NCBI GenBank assembly: GCA_031264075.1
Contig: JAISEO010000105.1
Coordinates: forward strand, 1 to 32,671
Direction: 5' to 3'
Length of the DNA: 32,671 nucleotides
DNA from: Coriobacteriales bacterium
Lineage (GTDB): Bacteria > Actinomycetota > Coriobacteriia > Coriobacteriales > UBA8131
This document shows, piece after piece, positions 23,905-32,464 of the stretch (position 1 is the first letter of the stretch; each line of letters begins with the position of its first letter). The position numbers were made by a program, and so were the translations under genes. Under the pieces are notes generated by a model that was not told where the DNA came from, did not search any database, and was given only the letters and a program-made list of their open reading frames with translations.

Positions 23905-24025
23905 AGATTACAGTTTACCGTATCTTTATTCTGGGAAGCCACACAGCTCACCACTCGTTTATACTTTGTACAAAAGCTTTGGCGTGGTCTCACCCCCCGA
24001 CATGCCCCCGTGGCAAAGGATTCGC

Positions 24026-25900
24026 GTGGATTGGTATTGGTTTCTGGTCATATTTCTCGTAGCCCTTGTAGCTACGTTCTTTCTCACGCCCCTCGCTATC
24101 CGTATAGCGGAGAAGCTGGGCATCATCGACCTGCCCGGCAAGAATCGCATCAATACCAGCCCTGTGCCTCGCCTGGGTGGGCTGGCCCTCGTGGGCGGGA
24201 TAGCCATTGCCGTGGTGGCCTTTTACCTCATCGGCAGGGTTGTGCCTCTTGAACCACCGCAGTCCGACCAAACGGTTAACATCAACTATCTGGGGGTTGC
24301 TCTCGCAACGCTCGTGGTGTTTCTCGTAGGCCTTGCCGACGACTTCCTTGAGATCAAGACGCGGTATAAACTGGTGGTTGAGGCGGGGGCGGCGTGTATC
24401 GCCTGTGCCTCGGGCATTCTCTTTGACCACTTCACCAACCCCTTTACCGGCACCATCGTCGAGCTTGGCCTTGCTGCCTGGCCGATAACCATCATCTACC
24501 TCCTCGTCTTTGCGAATATCATCAATATCATCGACGGGCTCGATGGTCTGGCCTGCGGGGTAGTCATGATTTCGGCGGCGGCCATCTTCATCATATCCAT
24601 TCAGAAGGGTGCGCTCGAGGCCGCTATCCTCACCATGGCTATCATCGGGGCCTGCCTGGCCTTCCTGCGCTACAACCTCTTTCCCGCGCGCGTCTTCATG
24701 GGGGACTGCGGCGCGCTGTCGCTCGGCTTCCTTCTGGGCGTCGCCTCACTCTTTGGCGTGGTGCGCACGCCGGCGCTCATCACCCTTCTCGTGCCTATTA
24801 TGGTCGCGGGCATACCGGTGATCGATTCGGTGATGGCCCTTATCCGCCGCCTGCGCTCCAGGCAGAGACTGGGAACCATGGATACCGGACACATCCACCA
24901 CCGTTTGATAGAGCGGGGCCTGAGCCAGCGCACCACCGTTTTGATTATCCTCCTCCTCACGGCGTTTCTGGCGGTCTGCGCGCTCCTCTTTGCCGTGTAT
25001 CAGAACTACACCATCCGTATTGCCATCGTCGTGGTGCTCGTCGTCCTCGTGCCGGTTCTCATCGGGGGGCTCGGACTCATGCGACCCGCGCTCCAGCACG
25101 TCTATTATCCCCGTCCTCTGGAAAAGCTGCCCAAGAGTCAGAAGCGTATCAGCGCGTCAATCGTCACCTACGACAGCGAGCGTGAGATAGTCCCGCTGCT
25201 GCGCTCCATGCAGCGCTACCTCGACCTCTCCAACCTCGATGTCTTTATCGTCGATAACGCGTCAACCGACAACACGGTCAAGGCAATCGAGGCAACGGCC
25301 CCGTGGGCCACGCTCATCGTCAACAGCTATAACCGTGGTTTTGGCGCGGGCCACAATCAGGTTCTCGAGGCTCTGAAGTCGGAGTACCACGCCGTCATCA
25401 ACCCGGACATCGAGTTTCTCGAAGACACGATTTTTGAGTTGGCGCAGTTCCTCGATGACAACCCCGGTGTCGTGATGACCGCACCGAGGGTTCTCAATCC
25501 GGACAGGACAGAACAGAAGCTCCCCAAGGTGCAACCCGAGCCGCGCTATCTGATCGCCCGTCGTTTCGAGGGCAGTAATCGCAGGGCCGACGAACTGGCC
25601 GCGGAATACACGCGCAGCGATGAGGACTTCATCGGGCCCGTGCCCATAGAGCACGCCAGTGGGAGCTTTTTCATGATACGGACCGCAGTGTTCAAGGAGC
25701 TCAACGGATTCGACGAGCGCTTCTTCCTCTATTTTGAAGACAATGACCTGTCGCTCAGGGCGAGCGAGCTGGGCGAGATAATGTTCTATCCCGGCACCCA
25801 GGTTATCCACGGCTATGCGCGCGAGTCACGAAGCAACGCCCGGGCCTTCGTGGCACAGATACAGTCGATGTTCCGCTACTTCGGAAAACACGGATGGTAG
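24026..25900 (+). CDS. WecA/TagO-like glycosyl-1-phosphate transferase fused to GT2 glycosyltransferase
   Basis: Residues 1-355 are a polyprenyl-phosphate N-acetylhexosamine-1-phosphate transferase: about ten hydrophobic helices, VGLADDFLEIK (101-111, catalytic Asp105/Asp106), NIIDGLDGLA (167-176), FMGDCGAL (224-231) and HIHHRLIERG (289-298). Residues 374-624 are a family 2 glycosyltransferase (ASIVTYDSE, VFIVDNASTDNTV, NPDIEFLE, FDERFFLYFEDNDLSLRASE), closest in pattern to rhamnosyltransferases such as WbbL. Together they could load a lipid carrier and add the second sugar of a wall polymer linkage unit. GTG 24026 has AAAGGA five bases upstream; ATG 24002 is in frame but has no ribosome site. 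It ends 7 bases from the convergent deaminase gene. Confidence 0.88.
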   Translation: MDWYWFLVIFLVALVATFFLTPLAIRIAEKLGIIDLPGKNRINTSPVPRLGGLALVGGIAIAVVAFYLIGRVVPLEPPQSDQTVNINYLGVALATLVVFLVGLADDFLEIKTRYKLVVEAGAACIACASGILFDHFTNPFTGTIVELGLAAWPITIIYLLVFANIINIIDGLDGLACGVVMISAAAIFIISIQKGALEAAILTMAIIGACLAFLRYNLFPARVFMGDCGALSLGFLLGVASLFGVVRTPALITLLVPIMVAGIPVIDSVMALIRRLRSRQRLGTMDTGHIHHRLIERGLSQRTTVLIILLLTAFLAVCALLFAVYQNYTIRIAIVVVLVVLVPVLIGGLGLMRPALQHVYYPRPLEKLPKSQKRISASIVTYDSEREIVPLLRSMQRYLDLSNLDVFIVDNASTDNTVKAIEATAPWATLIVNSYNRGFGAGHNQVLEALKSEYHAVINPDIEFLEDTIFELAQFLDDNPGVVMTAPRVLNPDRTEQKLPKVQPEPRYLIARRFEGSNRRADELAAEYTRSDEDFIGPVPIEHASGSFFMIRTAVFKELNGFDERFFLYFEDNDLSLRASELGEIMFYPGTQVIHGYARESRSNARAFVAQIQSMFRYFGKHGW

Positions 25901-25907
25901 TGCCTCC

Positions 25908-27368
25908 CTAGGGAATCTGCGCGGCGATATACTCCTCAAAGGCGGCAAAGTCCTCTTCCAGCAGCTCCAGTTGGGCGGCCTTCTCCTCCTCGCTGAGCAG
26001 GCTGATACGGATACCGGTCTGGGCGAGCTCCCTGAGTTCTGGATAGCTGAGATCAAACCACTGCACAGCCTTGGCGTATTCCGCGGTGAGGTTGGTGCGC
26101 ACGATACCCTCGTCGTCGGTTGCGAGCGAGACGGGTACGTCGTGGCTGCGGTACAGCGCAAACTGCGAACGAAACGCGTCCTCGTCGAGGATGCCCTCGT
26201 TGGAAGTCAGGCAGACCGTGACGCCGATGTTCTCCTCGCGCATTCGCGTGAGCAGCTCGTAGACCTCGTTGTCCCACGCGATTGCTGCTCCATGGTCCAC
26301 GCGCACCGCATGACCGCGCTCCAGGGTGTCGCTCAGGCGGGTGGAGAGCACGCTATACGGAGCGTTTTCCAGGGTGAGCTCGCCGGCATGGAGTGAGAAG
26401 CGCAGCGGGTTGTCCGGATGCTCCTCAAGGCTTTTGGCATAGGCGGCATCTATGAGATCCATCTGGGCATCGTAATCGCGGAGCGCAATGGGGTTATCCT
26501 CCGGAGCAAGGATGGTGATGCCTGCGACCTTGAGATCGGGCGTGTAGTACTTCGCCGTTGCGTTGGCGAGTTGCGCCTCAAACTGGTCGAGCGGGACCGT
26601 CCGCGAGAGGCTCGCGATATAGTTGATCTCCAGATGCCAGACCACCCCGTCCTCTTCCTGTGCCTCGGCAAGCACCTGCTCCTTGAGCTCTTCGATGCGC
26701 TGCACATCCTCGGGCGTGTTGTAGGTGGTCATGAGTTCGAGATAGGCGATACGCTGGCTTACCGCCTCGCGGATGAGCTTTTCTATGAGCATATCCTTGG
26801 GGATGTCCACCTCATGTATGGCGGTAAAATAGTCGAAGAAATGGTCGTGCCCAATGCGGCCCTCCGCGTCTCGGTTGGCCTCTGTATCGACGGTGCGCAT
26901 CGTGAGATCGTTCATCACCTCGGAGTACGCGGGATTGACCTGGGTCTTTGTCGGGTCGGTGAAGTCTCCGGGGCTCCAGTACGGACCTGTCGGCAGCTCG
27001 GCGGTGAAGCGCCGGTTGTCGCGGTCGTAATAGAGGCCCTGTTCTGCGGCCAGGCGGATAACATCCTCGGCGTCTATGGCACCGGAAGGATGGTTGTGCA
27101 GGTCGGCCCCCTTGGGCATCTTGTGGAGAAAGGCGATGAGTTCCTGCTCAGAGGACTTGCAACTCTCAAACCAGGAATTGATGCGTGCGCTGCGATTGCT
27201 GACGGTGCTCGCCGCATTGCCACTTTCAGCGCGCTGAGGCAACTCCGCCCCCATCTGACAGGCAGCGAGCGGGAGCATCGTAAGAACGAGCAACACCAGC
27301 AGTGCACCGGCAAGCGGACGACGCATCCGCTCTGCTCGCCCACGCATCGCTCTCTCCCTCGATATCAT
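25908..27368 (-). CDS. Secreted adenosine deaminase lipoprotein
   Basis: The 486-residue protein has a positively charged N-terminus, a hydrophobic core and a lipobox LPLAAC (Cys37), so it is anchored outside the membrane. The catalytic part is an adenosine/AMP deaminase of the secreted (ADGF-like) type: DLHNH (H91 and H93) for zinc, SLHAGE (H327, E330), VDHG (H359) and SLATDDEG (D418/D419). It would convert extracellular adenosine to inosine and ammonia. The usual GHG near the third histidine is DHG here. ATG 27368 follows GGAGG at five bases; ATG 27347 also has a GGGAGAG and is possible, while 27404 lacks support. It converges with the WecA-GT2 gene. Confidence 0.88.
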   Translation of the reverse strand: MISRERAMRGRAERMRRPLAGALLVLLVLTMLPLAACQMGAELPQRAESGNAASTVSNRSARINSWFESCKSSEQELIAFLHKMPKGADLHNHPSGAIDAEDVIRLAAEQGLYYDRDNRRFTAELPTGPYWSPGDFTDPTKTQVNPAYSEVMNDLTMRTVDTEANRDAEGRIGHDHFFDYFTAIHEVDIPKDMLIEKLIREAVSQRIAYLELMTTYNTPEDVQRIEELKEQVLAEAQEEDGVVWHLEINYIASLSRTVPLDQFEAQLANATAKYYTPDLKVAGITILAPEDNPIALRDYDAQMDLIDAAYAKSLEEHPDNPLRFSLHAGELTLENAPYSVLSTRLSDTLERGHAVRVDHGAAIAWDNEVYELLTRMREENIGVTVCLTSNEGILDEDAFRSQFALYRSHDVPVSLATDDEGIVRTNLTAEYAKAVQWFDLSYPELRELAQTGIRISLLSEEEKAAQLELLEEDFAAFEEYIAAQIP

Positions 27369-27608
27369 CTCAACCTCCGGTCTCGTCGTGCACACGAGCT
27401 TCATTGTGCGGATTTCAAGCTTTGATGTAATTGCTGCATCAATGCTCAGTCTAACATATCCTTATATAAAAAGCGGTCTTCTGCCGAGCAGAAAGGTCGT
27501 GAGCGAATATGGTTTGCGCAGTACTCATCATAACAGGAAATGCTGGCGAGCTTTCCCAACAGTAGGTAGTGCCTTCAACCATTCAAGCAACGCTTCTTCG
27601 AGGTGAAG

Positions 27609-27641
27609 TTGACAAAAATACTAAGAAAACTTATACTAAGT
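27609..27641 (+). promoter_or_regulatory. Promoter with operator for the AbiEi-like gene
   Basis: TTGACA (27609-27614), a 17-base spacer and TATACT (27632-27637) make the best sigma-A-type promoter in the window. The inverted repeat ACTTA-TAC-TAAGT (27629-27641) sits on the -10, and ACTAAG occurs twice nearby, suggesting autorepression by the winged-helix protein encoded just downstream. The rest of 27405-27660 shows no gene. Confidence 0.75.
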
Positions 27642-27673
27642 GTAAAGATAAATGACTGCGAAAGGAGATCGGA

Positions 27674-28198
27674 TTGCAACTCACCGATGCGCTTGCTATT
27701 CTGATGAACTGGGATAGACGAGGGCGATACGTATTCACCAAACACGACCTGGCAAAACTCTTCGATGAACAGGCCCAACTTTTGAGCAAAACACTGGAGC
27801 GGCTCGTTGAAAAAGATATTCTGATTCGTGCGGCCAGAGGCGTGTATGTGTTTGCGCACAGTGCCCATCGTGGAGCGTACACGCTTGAAGAAGTCGCCCA
27901 GACACTACGGCGCAACAGCTACAATTATCTGAGCCTGGAGTCAGCGCTGTCAGAATGGGGCACGATCTCACAGATTCCCATAGATCGTATAACTGTGATG
28001 ACAACAGGGCGTAGAGGCGAGTTCAAAACACCATTTGGAGTCATTGAGTTCACGCATACGGAGGCCAATCCCGAAACAATCCTGGCCAATACGATTGTAC
28101 GTGAGCCGCATCCCCTGCGGATTGCCCGGGAGGACTTCGCGGCAAGAAACCAGAGAAGGACGGGCCGTAACGTCTTTCTGATTGAGGAGAACAGATGA
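27674..28198 (+). CDS. AbiEi-like type IV antitoxin (winged-helix)
   Basis: The 174-residue product has an N-terminal winged helix (GRYVFTKHDLAKLFDEQAQL, LSKTLERLVEKDIL) and the AbiEi-type continuation RAARGVYVF, YNYLSLESALSEWGTISQIP and RITVMTTGRRGEFKTPFGVI. AbiEi proteins repress their own promoter and neutralise an AbiEii nucleotidyltransferase toxin. The start is TTG at 27674 with AAAGGAG seven bases upstream. The expected AbiEii gene is absent: the next gene, overlapping by 4 bases, encodes only 88 residues. It may therefore be part of a reduced or different pair. Confidence 0.8.
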   Translation: MQLTDALAILMNWDRRGRYVFTKHDLAKLFDEQAQLLSKTLERLVEKDILIRAARGVYVFAHSAHRGAYTLEEVAQTLRRNSYNYLSLESALSEWGTISQIPIDRITVMTTGRRGEFKTPFGVIEFTHTEANPETILANTIVREPHPLRIAREDFAARNQRRTGRNVFLIEENR

Positions 28199-28461
28199 GC
28201 ACTCGGATTGATTTTCGCCGAGCTATGCGGCTTACAGCAGACTTGTTGATGGGCTCGATAAGCAGCTATGGGAAAGAGCCAACCTTGATCACTCTTGATG
28301 CTACTTCTTATGTCGCCTGTATATTTCTCGCGGAAAGCCAAAAGGTGAAAAGCTCAGTGATAAAGTCAAGAGACTACATTGTTGATTTCTTTGAACAGCA
28401 TCATTTGATTGAGGCGATAAGGGAGCATAAAAGACGGGCAGCGCCATTAAGAAAGCATTAA
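28195..28461 (+). CDS. Small protein coupled to the AbiEi-like gene, 88 aa
   Basis: The ATG overlaps the stop of the AbiEi-like gene (ATGA, 4 bases), so translation is coupled. The product is a soluble, basic, helical protein (DFRRAMRLTADLLMGSISSY, DFFEQHHLIEAIREHKRRA) and lacks any nucleotidyltransferase motif, so it is not AbiEii. I cannot name its family. It could be the partner of the AbiEi-like protein or a remnant. A run of 11-bp repeats covers its last codons and stop. Confidence 0.7.
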   Translation: MSTRIDFRRAMRLTADLLMGSISSYGKEPTLITLDATSYVACIFLAESQKVKSSVIKSRDYIVDFFEQHHLIEAIREHKRRAAPLRKH

Positions 28462-28477
28462 GAAAGCATTAAGAAAG
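28445..28477. repeat. Three tandem 11-bp repeats over a stop codon
   Basis: CATTAAGAAAG occurs three times in perfect tandem. The first TAA of the array frame is the second repeat's TAA at 28459-28461, the stop of the 88-residue gene. Since 11 is not a multiple of 3, a change in copy number upstream of the stop would alter the C-terminus. The rest of 28478-28620 holds no gene. Confidence 0.9.
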
Positions 28478-28620
28478 GATCAGTTTTTCCTGGCAGACAT
28501 TTTAAGATAAGCACTCTGGACACTGGTAACTACAGTGCTATAAGCACCCCATTGACCAGTAACAACAGAAGCAAACGGAAACGGACAGTGCCGCTTAGCT
28601 CAAGTCATTAGCACTGCTTT

Positions 28621-29319
28621 CTAATTCGACTTATTCGTCGTCTCCACCAACGGCTTCGTCGGCGAATCAGCGGCTACTATACCGTTTTTATCATAGGTTA
28701 CCGCAACCGTCTGTGTCAGATAATCTCCCAGCCCTATCAACGTTACGGTATTCTCTGTCGATTGACGGTACAGGCCAATGACTTTTGTCAGATCCCACCA
28801 CACGATGGTTCGATCCTCTGGACTTGCTTTGTAGCTGACCGTAACCTGCTCGCTGTCGCTCTTGGTCTGGCTGTACTCTGAGAGCGTTTCAACGGTATAT
28901 GCGGTCGTGAGTCGTTCTTTCACATTGAATTTCAGTTGCTCGCCGCCCGACAGGCCGCCCTCAATAACATTTTCTATAAAGAGCTTGGTGCTGTAACTCG
29001 ACCTCACCTTGGACTCGTGTGAGAGCTTTACAATCTTTTCGTTGGTCTGACCTATCGGGATGGAGAGATGATCAACCCATCTCAATTCAAATACACAGAC
29101 GGTGAAGTAGGACTCCACATAGAGGTTTTTTGCCGAATTGTCCAGGCTGGGATCGAGTATCTGCGACCATGCAAGAGGAGGAATGGGGTTTTCTTGGGTC
29201 CGCGCAAGCCATATCCTGGTTGCCGAGTCCATCGTACGCGGCACGGCTGCCATAATCTCAACCTTGTCCACAATGGGCAGTGATGCCACTTTATCCCAGT
29301 CGGTGTATGATATCTCCAT
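28621..29319 (-). CDS. Unrecognised beta-rich protein, possible pore-former-like partner
   Basis: The 232-residue protein begins MEISYTDWDKVASLPI. It has no signal peptide. The second half alternates polar and hydrophobic residues with many Ser/Thr (KVRSSYSTKLFIENVIEGGL, YTVETLSEYSQTKSDSEQVT), a pattern seen in beta-pore-forming proteins of the aerolysin/ETX-MTX2 type, but I see no diagnostic motif. It lies 7 bases downstream of the small gene at 29327-29710, so the two are co-transcribed. ATG 29319 is chosen over a 31-codon longer frame because the extension is basic and unlike the body and overlaps the preceding gene. Function is unknown; the toxin idea is weak. Confidence 0.6.
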   Translation of the reverse strand: MEISYTDWDKVASLPIVDKVEIMAAVPRTMDSATRIWLARTQENPIPPLAWSQILDPSLDNSAKNLYVESYFTVCVFELRWVDHLSIPIGQTNEKIVKLSHESKVRSSYSTKLFIENVIEGGLSGGEQLKFNVKERLTTAYTVETLSEYSQTKSDSEQVTVSYKASPEDRTIVWWDLTKVIGLYRQSTENTVTLIGLGDYLTQTVAVTYDKNGIVAADSPTKPLVETTNKSN

Positions 29320-29326
29320 GATAGGC

Positions 29327-29710
29327 CTATATCCTCTTCTTGCTGACCGACAGTGTCTTTGAAAAATCATGACCCGCTGCAGGAAGTTTCCCGTCCCACC
29401 CGCTCGTCTCAAGCAGGCCTGTAGTCTGGATGCTTGACTTATTATCTTTGGTGAGGGGCACGTCTACATCGACGGTCAGCGTTCCGTAGTGCTTGTCTCC
29501 TTCCTTGGGGAGCACGTCTTGAAATACGAGATTGAACTGGTATCCGTACGCGGCTCCGCCTGGGGAGTAGAGTGTGTATTTCGTGCTTTCCCCCTTGGCG
29601 ATCGTATATTTGTGAGAGGCGAAGTCGCCCCAGGAGATGCTTTCCGTGATTAATTTCAGGTCTCGGTCCATTTCGTTAACGACAGTTAGATTGAAATCCC
29701 ATCGAGGCAT
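29327..29710 (-). CDS. Small beta-rich protein, possibly aegerolysin-like
   Basis: The 127-residue product (MPRWDFNLTVVNEMDRDLKL) is predicted all-beta and unsecreted. Its pattern, an N-terminal N-x-T strand, ISWGDFASHKYTIAKGE, SPGGAAYGYQFNLVF, and YGTLTVDVDVPLTKDN, loosely follows aegerolysin-type proteins, including the 14-kDa partner of binary insecticidal toxins. That likeness is from recalled patterns and could be wrong. AAGGAG six bases before ATG 29710 fixes the start; the frame is open for 40 more codons upstream, with a possible ATG at 29824. It is followed closely by the 232-residue gene. Confidence 0.6.
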   Translation of the reverse strand: MPRWDFNLTVVNEMDRDLKLITESISWGDFASHKYTIAKGESTKYTLYSPGGAAYGYQFNLVFQDVLPKEGDKHYGTLTVDVDVPLTKDNKSSIQTTGLLETSGWDGKLPAAGHDFSKTLSVSKKRI

Positions 29711-30250
29711 AGTAACTCCTTCGCATTTGTCTTCTTCGGCTGGTAGTTGGCTGCCCTTGCGTTGGGCTTCATCAAATGAAACGAGTGGTCTGGCACTTTT
29801 GTCCAGTCTCTCTGATTTCGCCATGCCCAACAGTAGAGAGCCCTCTTAATGCAACCCTTCTTACGAACAACAGTGTAACAGAGAGTGTGAGGTGGGATAG
29901 ATACGGGAATAAAAAAATTTTGATGAAGCGGAAAAAGTTACCAAAAGGTTATCGGGATCGGTTGAAAAAGTAAGCGCTTTTGCACTTCCGATAGGAATCA
30001 AGCGTCTTGGTATTCTCTGGTATTGCCTGCACTTCGCAATTCACAATTTTGACTATAATGTACATACTGCAGAAAATAAGAGCAGAACGAACGGGAGAAT
30101 AATGAATGAAGGTTCTTGCAGCGTGTGTATCAGAGCATATTGGTCGGCATAGGAAAACGAGCTCAAAGAGTGCTATCGCATCTCCGAGCAAAGGATTGAA
30201 GGCAGCACCAGGGAAGCATAGGCGCTCTTGACAAAAAAGGAATTTCTGCC
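29711..30250. other. Intergenic region between divergent genes
   Basis: No convincing gene lies in these 540 bases. On the minus strand, TACACT near 29870 could be a -10 for the small beta-rich gene pair, with a leader of about 150 bases. On the plus strand TATAAT (30054-30059) is a perfect -10 that could serve the YidC fusion gene, without a clear -35. AAGGA (30236-30240) is the ribosome site for the TTG at 30251. The region is AT-rich and otherwise plain. Confidence 0.5.
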
Positions 30251-32464
30251 TTGGACATAATCAATACCATCTTCGGCATCCCGCTTGGATACATACTCTA
30301 TTTCTGCTACTCCGTGGCAGGTAGCTTTGGTCTGGCCATACTTCTGTTTACCGTTCTCACCAAGGTAATCATCTTCCCGTTTTCTCTTATGGGACAAAAG
30401 AACGCCATTACCATGGTGCGTATCCAACCGAAGCTCGAAGACATCAAGAGGCGCTTTCAAGGTAACAACACCCTGATTCTCGAGGAGCAAAAGAAGCTCT
30501 ATAGGCGCGAGAACTACTCAACGATAAAAGGGGCGCTGCCCCTCCTCATCCAGATACCACTGATACTCGGTCTGATAAATGTCATCTATAATCCTCTGCA
30601 ACACCTCCTGCATATCGATCCTCAGATGATCCAGGCCCTCATCGCTCAAGCCTCGCTCATCACGAGCATCCCTATTGAAGAAATGGGTTTTGCCGCCCAG
30701 TTAAAGGTCATGGAACTCGTGCAGGCAGACCCCGCTGCCTTTGCCATGATGCCACAGGCAGCTGATGCAATTGCACAGATTCAGAGCATACATACGAACT
30801 TCCTTGGCGTGAACCTGTCCGAGAATCCCAACCTTACCCTTCCCTCTGTGCTCTATCCGATACTCTCAGCGCTCAGTGCTCTCGCACTGTCGCTGTACCA
30901 GAACAAGTACTACATCCTGCAAAAGACCGCGTCCAATCTCAACAAGTGGGGCATGGCGGTCTTTCTTGTAGCCTTTTCCGGCTATTTTGCAGCGGTGCTG
31001 CCCTGTGGGCTGGGTCTGTACTGGATTGCCGGGAATATCCTCTCCGTAGCAGTGGTGTGGCTCTGTAACATCATTTATAACCCCAAAAAGCTGCTTGATA
31101 AACACAGCGCACCCCAAAAGGCGGTGCTTAACCGGGAGGAAAGGGCCCAGCAAAAGAGCATCAAGGCTCTACAACATGCAAGGGAGAAGGCAGACGAGCA
31201 GCGGTTTTACGAAGCTCCTGACAAGCAGCTCGTGTTCTATTCCGAGGGTTCCGGGTTCTACAAGTACTTTGAGCAGACCATCACCTGGCTTTTAGAGAAC
31301 TCAAACATTACCATCCACTATGTGACCAACGACTTTGACGACCAGGTGTTCAAACGGGCTGAACTGGTGGAAAGCCCACGGTTCTTGAGTTACTACATCG
31401 GGCCCACCGCGCTTATCTCCTTCATGATGAGGCTTGATGCAGCGATGGTGGTCATGACAACACCCGATCTTGAGCAGTACCACATCAAACGCTCGCTGGT
31501 GCGCAAAGACATCGAATATGTCTATCTGGACCACGGTTTTGGAAGCCTCAATCTGGAGCTCCGAGAGGGAGCGCTCGATCATTTCGATACCGTATTCTGC
31601 TATGGGCCCAACCATATCGAGGAGGTTCGCAAGACCGAAGACGTCTATGGCACGCCGGAAAAGCGCCTGGTCAAAACGGGATACAGCCTTTACGATGCGC
31701 TTATCAGCAGCGTTGAGGCGAGGGAGCAGCAACAGAGCAGCACTGCCAGAGCAACACTGGTGGACACCGCACCAGAAACCTCACCAGCAGTAATCCTTCT
31801 GGCACCTTCGTGGCAGTCAGACAATATCCTGGAGACCTGTTTTGATGAGACAGTCACGCCTCTGCTTGACAAGGGCTTTCGCGTCATCGTACGTCCACAT
31901 CCGGAGTTTTCCAAACGCCTGAGGCCCAAACTGGACGAGCTTATCTCCCGTTGGAAAGGCAAGGGTAACGGCCTGCTCAGCTTTGAGGTGGACTTCTCAT
32001 CGAATAAGACCGTTTATAGTGCCGACCTTGTTATCACCGACTGGTCTACCATTGCCCAGGAGTTCTCTTTGAGCACCAAAAAGCCTTCTCTTTTTGTTAA
32101 CACCCCCATTAAGGTCATGAACCCAAACTGGGAGAGGATAGGGGTTGAGCCAATTGGCTTTGTACTACGCAATGACCTGGGCGAGGATATTGACACTGAT
32201 GATTTATCGAAAGTCGGCGAGCTCGCCGAGCGTCTCATCAACAACCAGGCAGACTGGAGAGAGCAGATAACCGCCTTCTATGACGAGTATGTCTTCAATC
32301 ATGGATGGGCGGCCCAGGCAGCAGGTGAATACATTCTGTCCTCGTTGCAGCTTGCCGAATACCGGCGACAGACCGGTAAAGAGGATAGCAAGAGGCAAGC
32401 AGGCGATAACGACAGAAAACACAGAGCATCAAAATCTGGCATCAAAGGTGGTTCTTATGCCTAG
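30251..32464 (+). CDS. YidC-like insertase fused to TagB/TagF-like glycerophosphotransferase
   Basis: Residues 1-280 are a YidC/Oxa1 insertase: first helix GYILYFCYSVAGSFGLAILLFTVLTKVIIFPF split by the usual Arg/Lys-containing cytoplasmic part, the IQPKLEDIKRRF coiled loop, LPLLIQIPLILGLINVIY, and the final helices PSVLYPILSALSALALSLYQ and CGLGLYWIAGNILSVA. A charged linker (about 281-322) leads to a CDP-glycerol glycerophosphotransferase-like domain (about 325-730) with YLDHGFGS, RPHPEF (548-553), DWSTIAQEF (597-605) and KPSLFVNTP. That domain normally polymerises or primes wall teichoic acid at the membrane. The TTG at 30251 has AAGGA upstream. It is not next to rnpA/rpmH, so this is probably a second, dedicated YidC copy. 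Confidence 0.88.
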   Translation: MDIINTIFGIPLGYILYFCYSVAGSFGLAILLFTVLTKVIIFPFSLMGQKNAITMVRIQPKLEDIKRRFQGNNTLILEEQKKLYRRENYSTIKGALPLLIQIPLILGLINVIYNPLQHLLHIDPQMIQALIAQASLITSIPIEEMGFAAQLKVMELVQADPAAFAMMPQAADAIAQIQSIHTNFLGVNLSENPNLTLPSVLYPILSALSALALSLYQNKYYILQKTASNLNKWGMAVFLVAFSGYFAAVLPCGLGLYWIAGNILSVAVVWLCNIIYNPKKLLDKHSAPQKAVLNREERAQQKSIKALQHAREKADEQRFYEAPDKQLVFYSEGSGFYKYFEQTITWLLENSNITIHYVTNDFDDQVFKRAELVESPRFLSYYIGPTALISFMMRLDAAMVVMTTPDLEQYHIKRSLVRKDIEYVYLDHGFGSLNLELREGALDHFDTVFCYGPNHIEEVRKTEDVYGTPEKRLVKTGYSLYDALISSVEAREQQQSSTARATLVDTAPETSPAVILLAPSWQSDNILETCFDETVTPLLDKGFRVIVRPHPEFSKRLRPKLDELISRWKGKGNGLLSFEVDFSSNKTVYSADLVITDWSTIAQEFSLSTKKPSLFVNTPIKVMNPNWERIGVEPIGFVLRNDLGEDIDTDDLSKVGELAERLINNQADWREQITAFYDEYVFNHGWAAQAAGEYILSSLQLAEYRRQTGKEDSKRQAGDNDRKHRASKSGIKGGSYA

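Noticed and set aside
26418-27425. Plus-strand open frame of 335 codons
   Set aside because: It is antisense to the adenosine deaminase gene, which has all zinc and catalytic residues.
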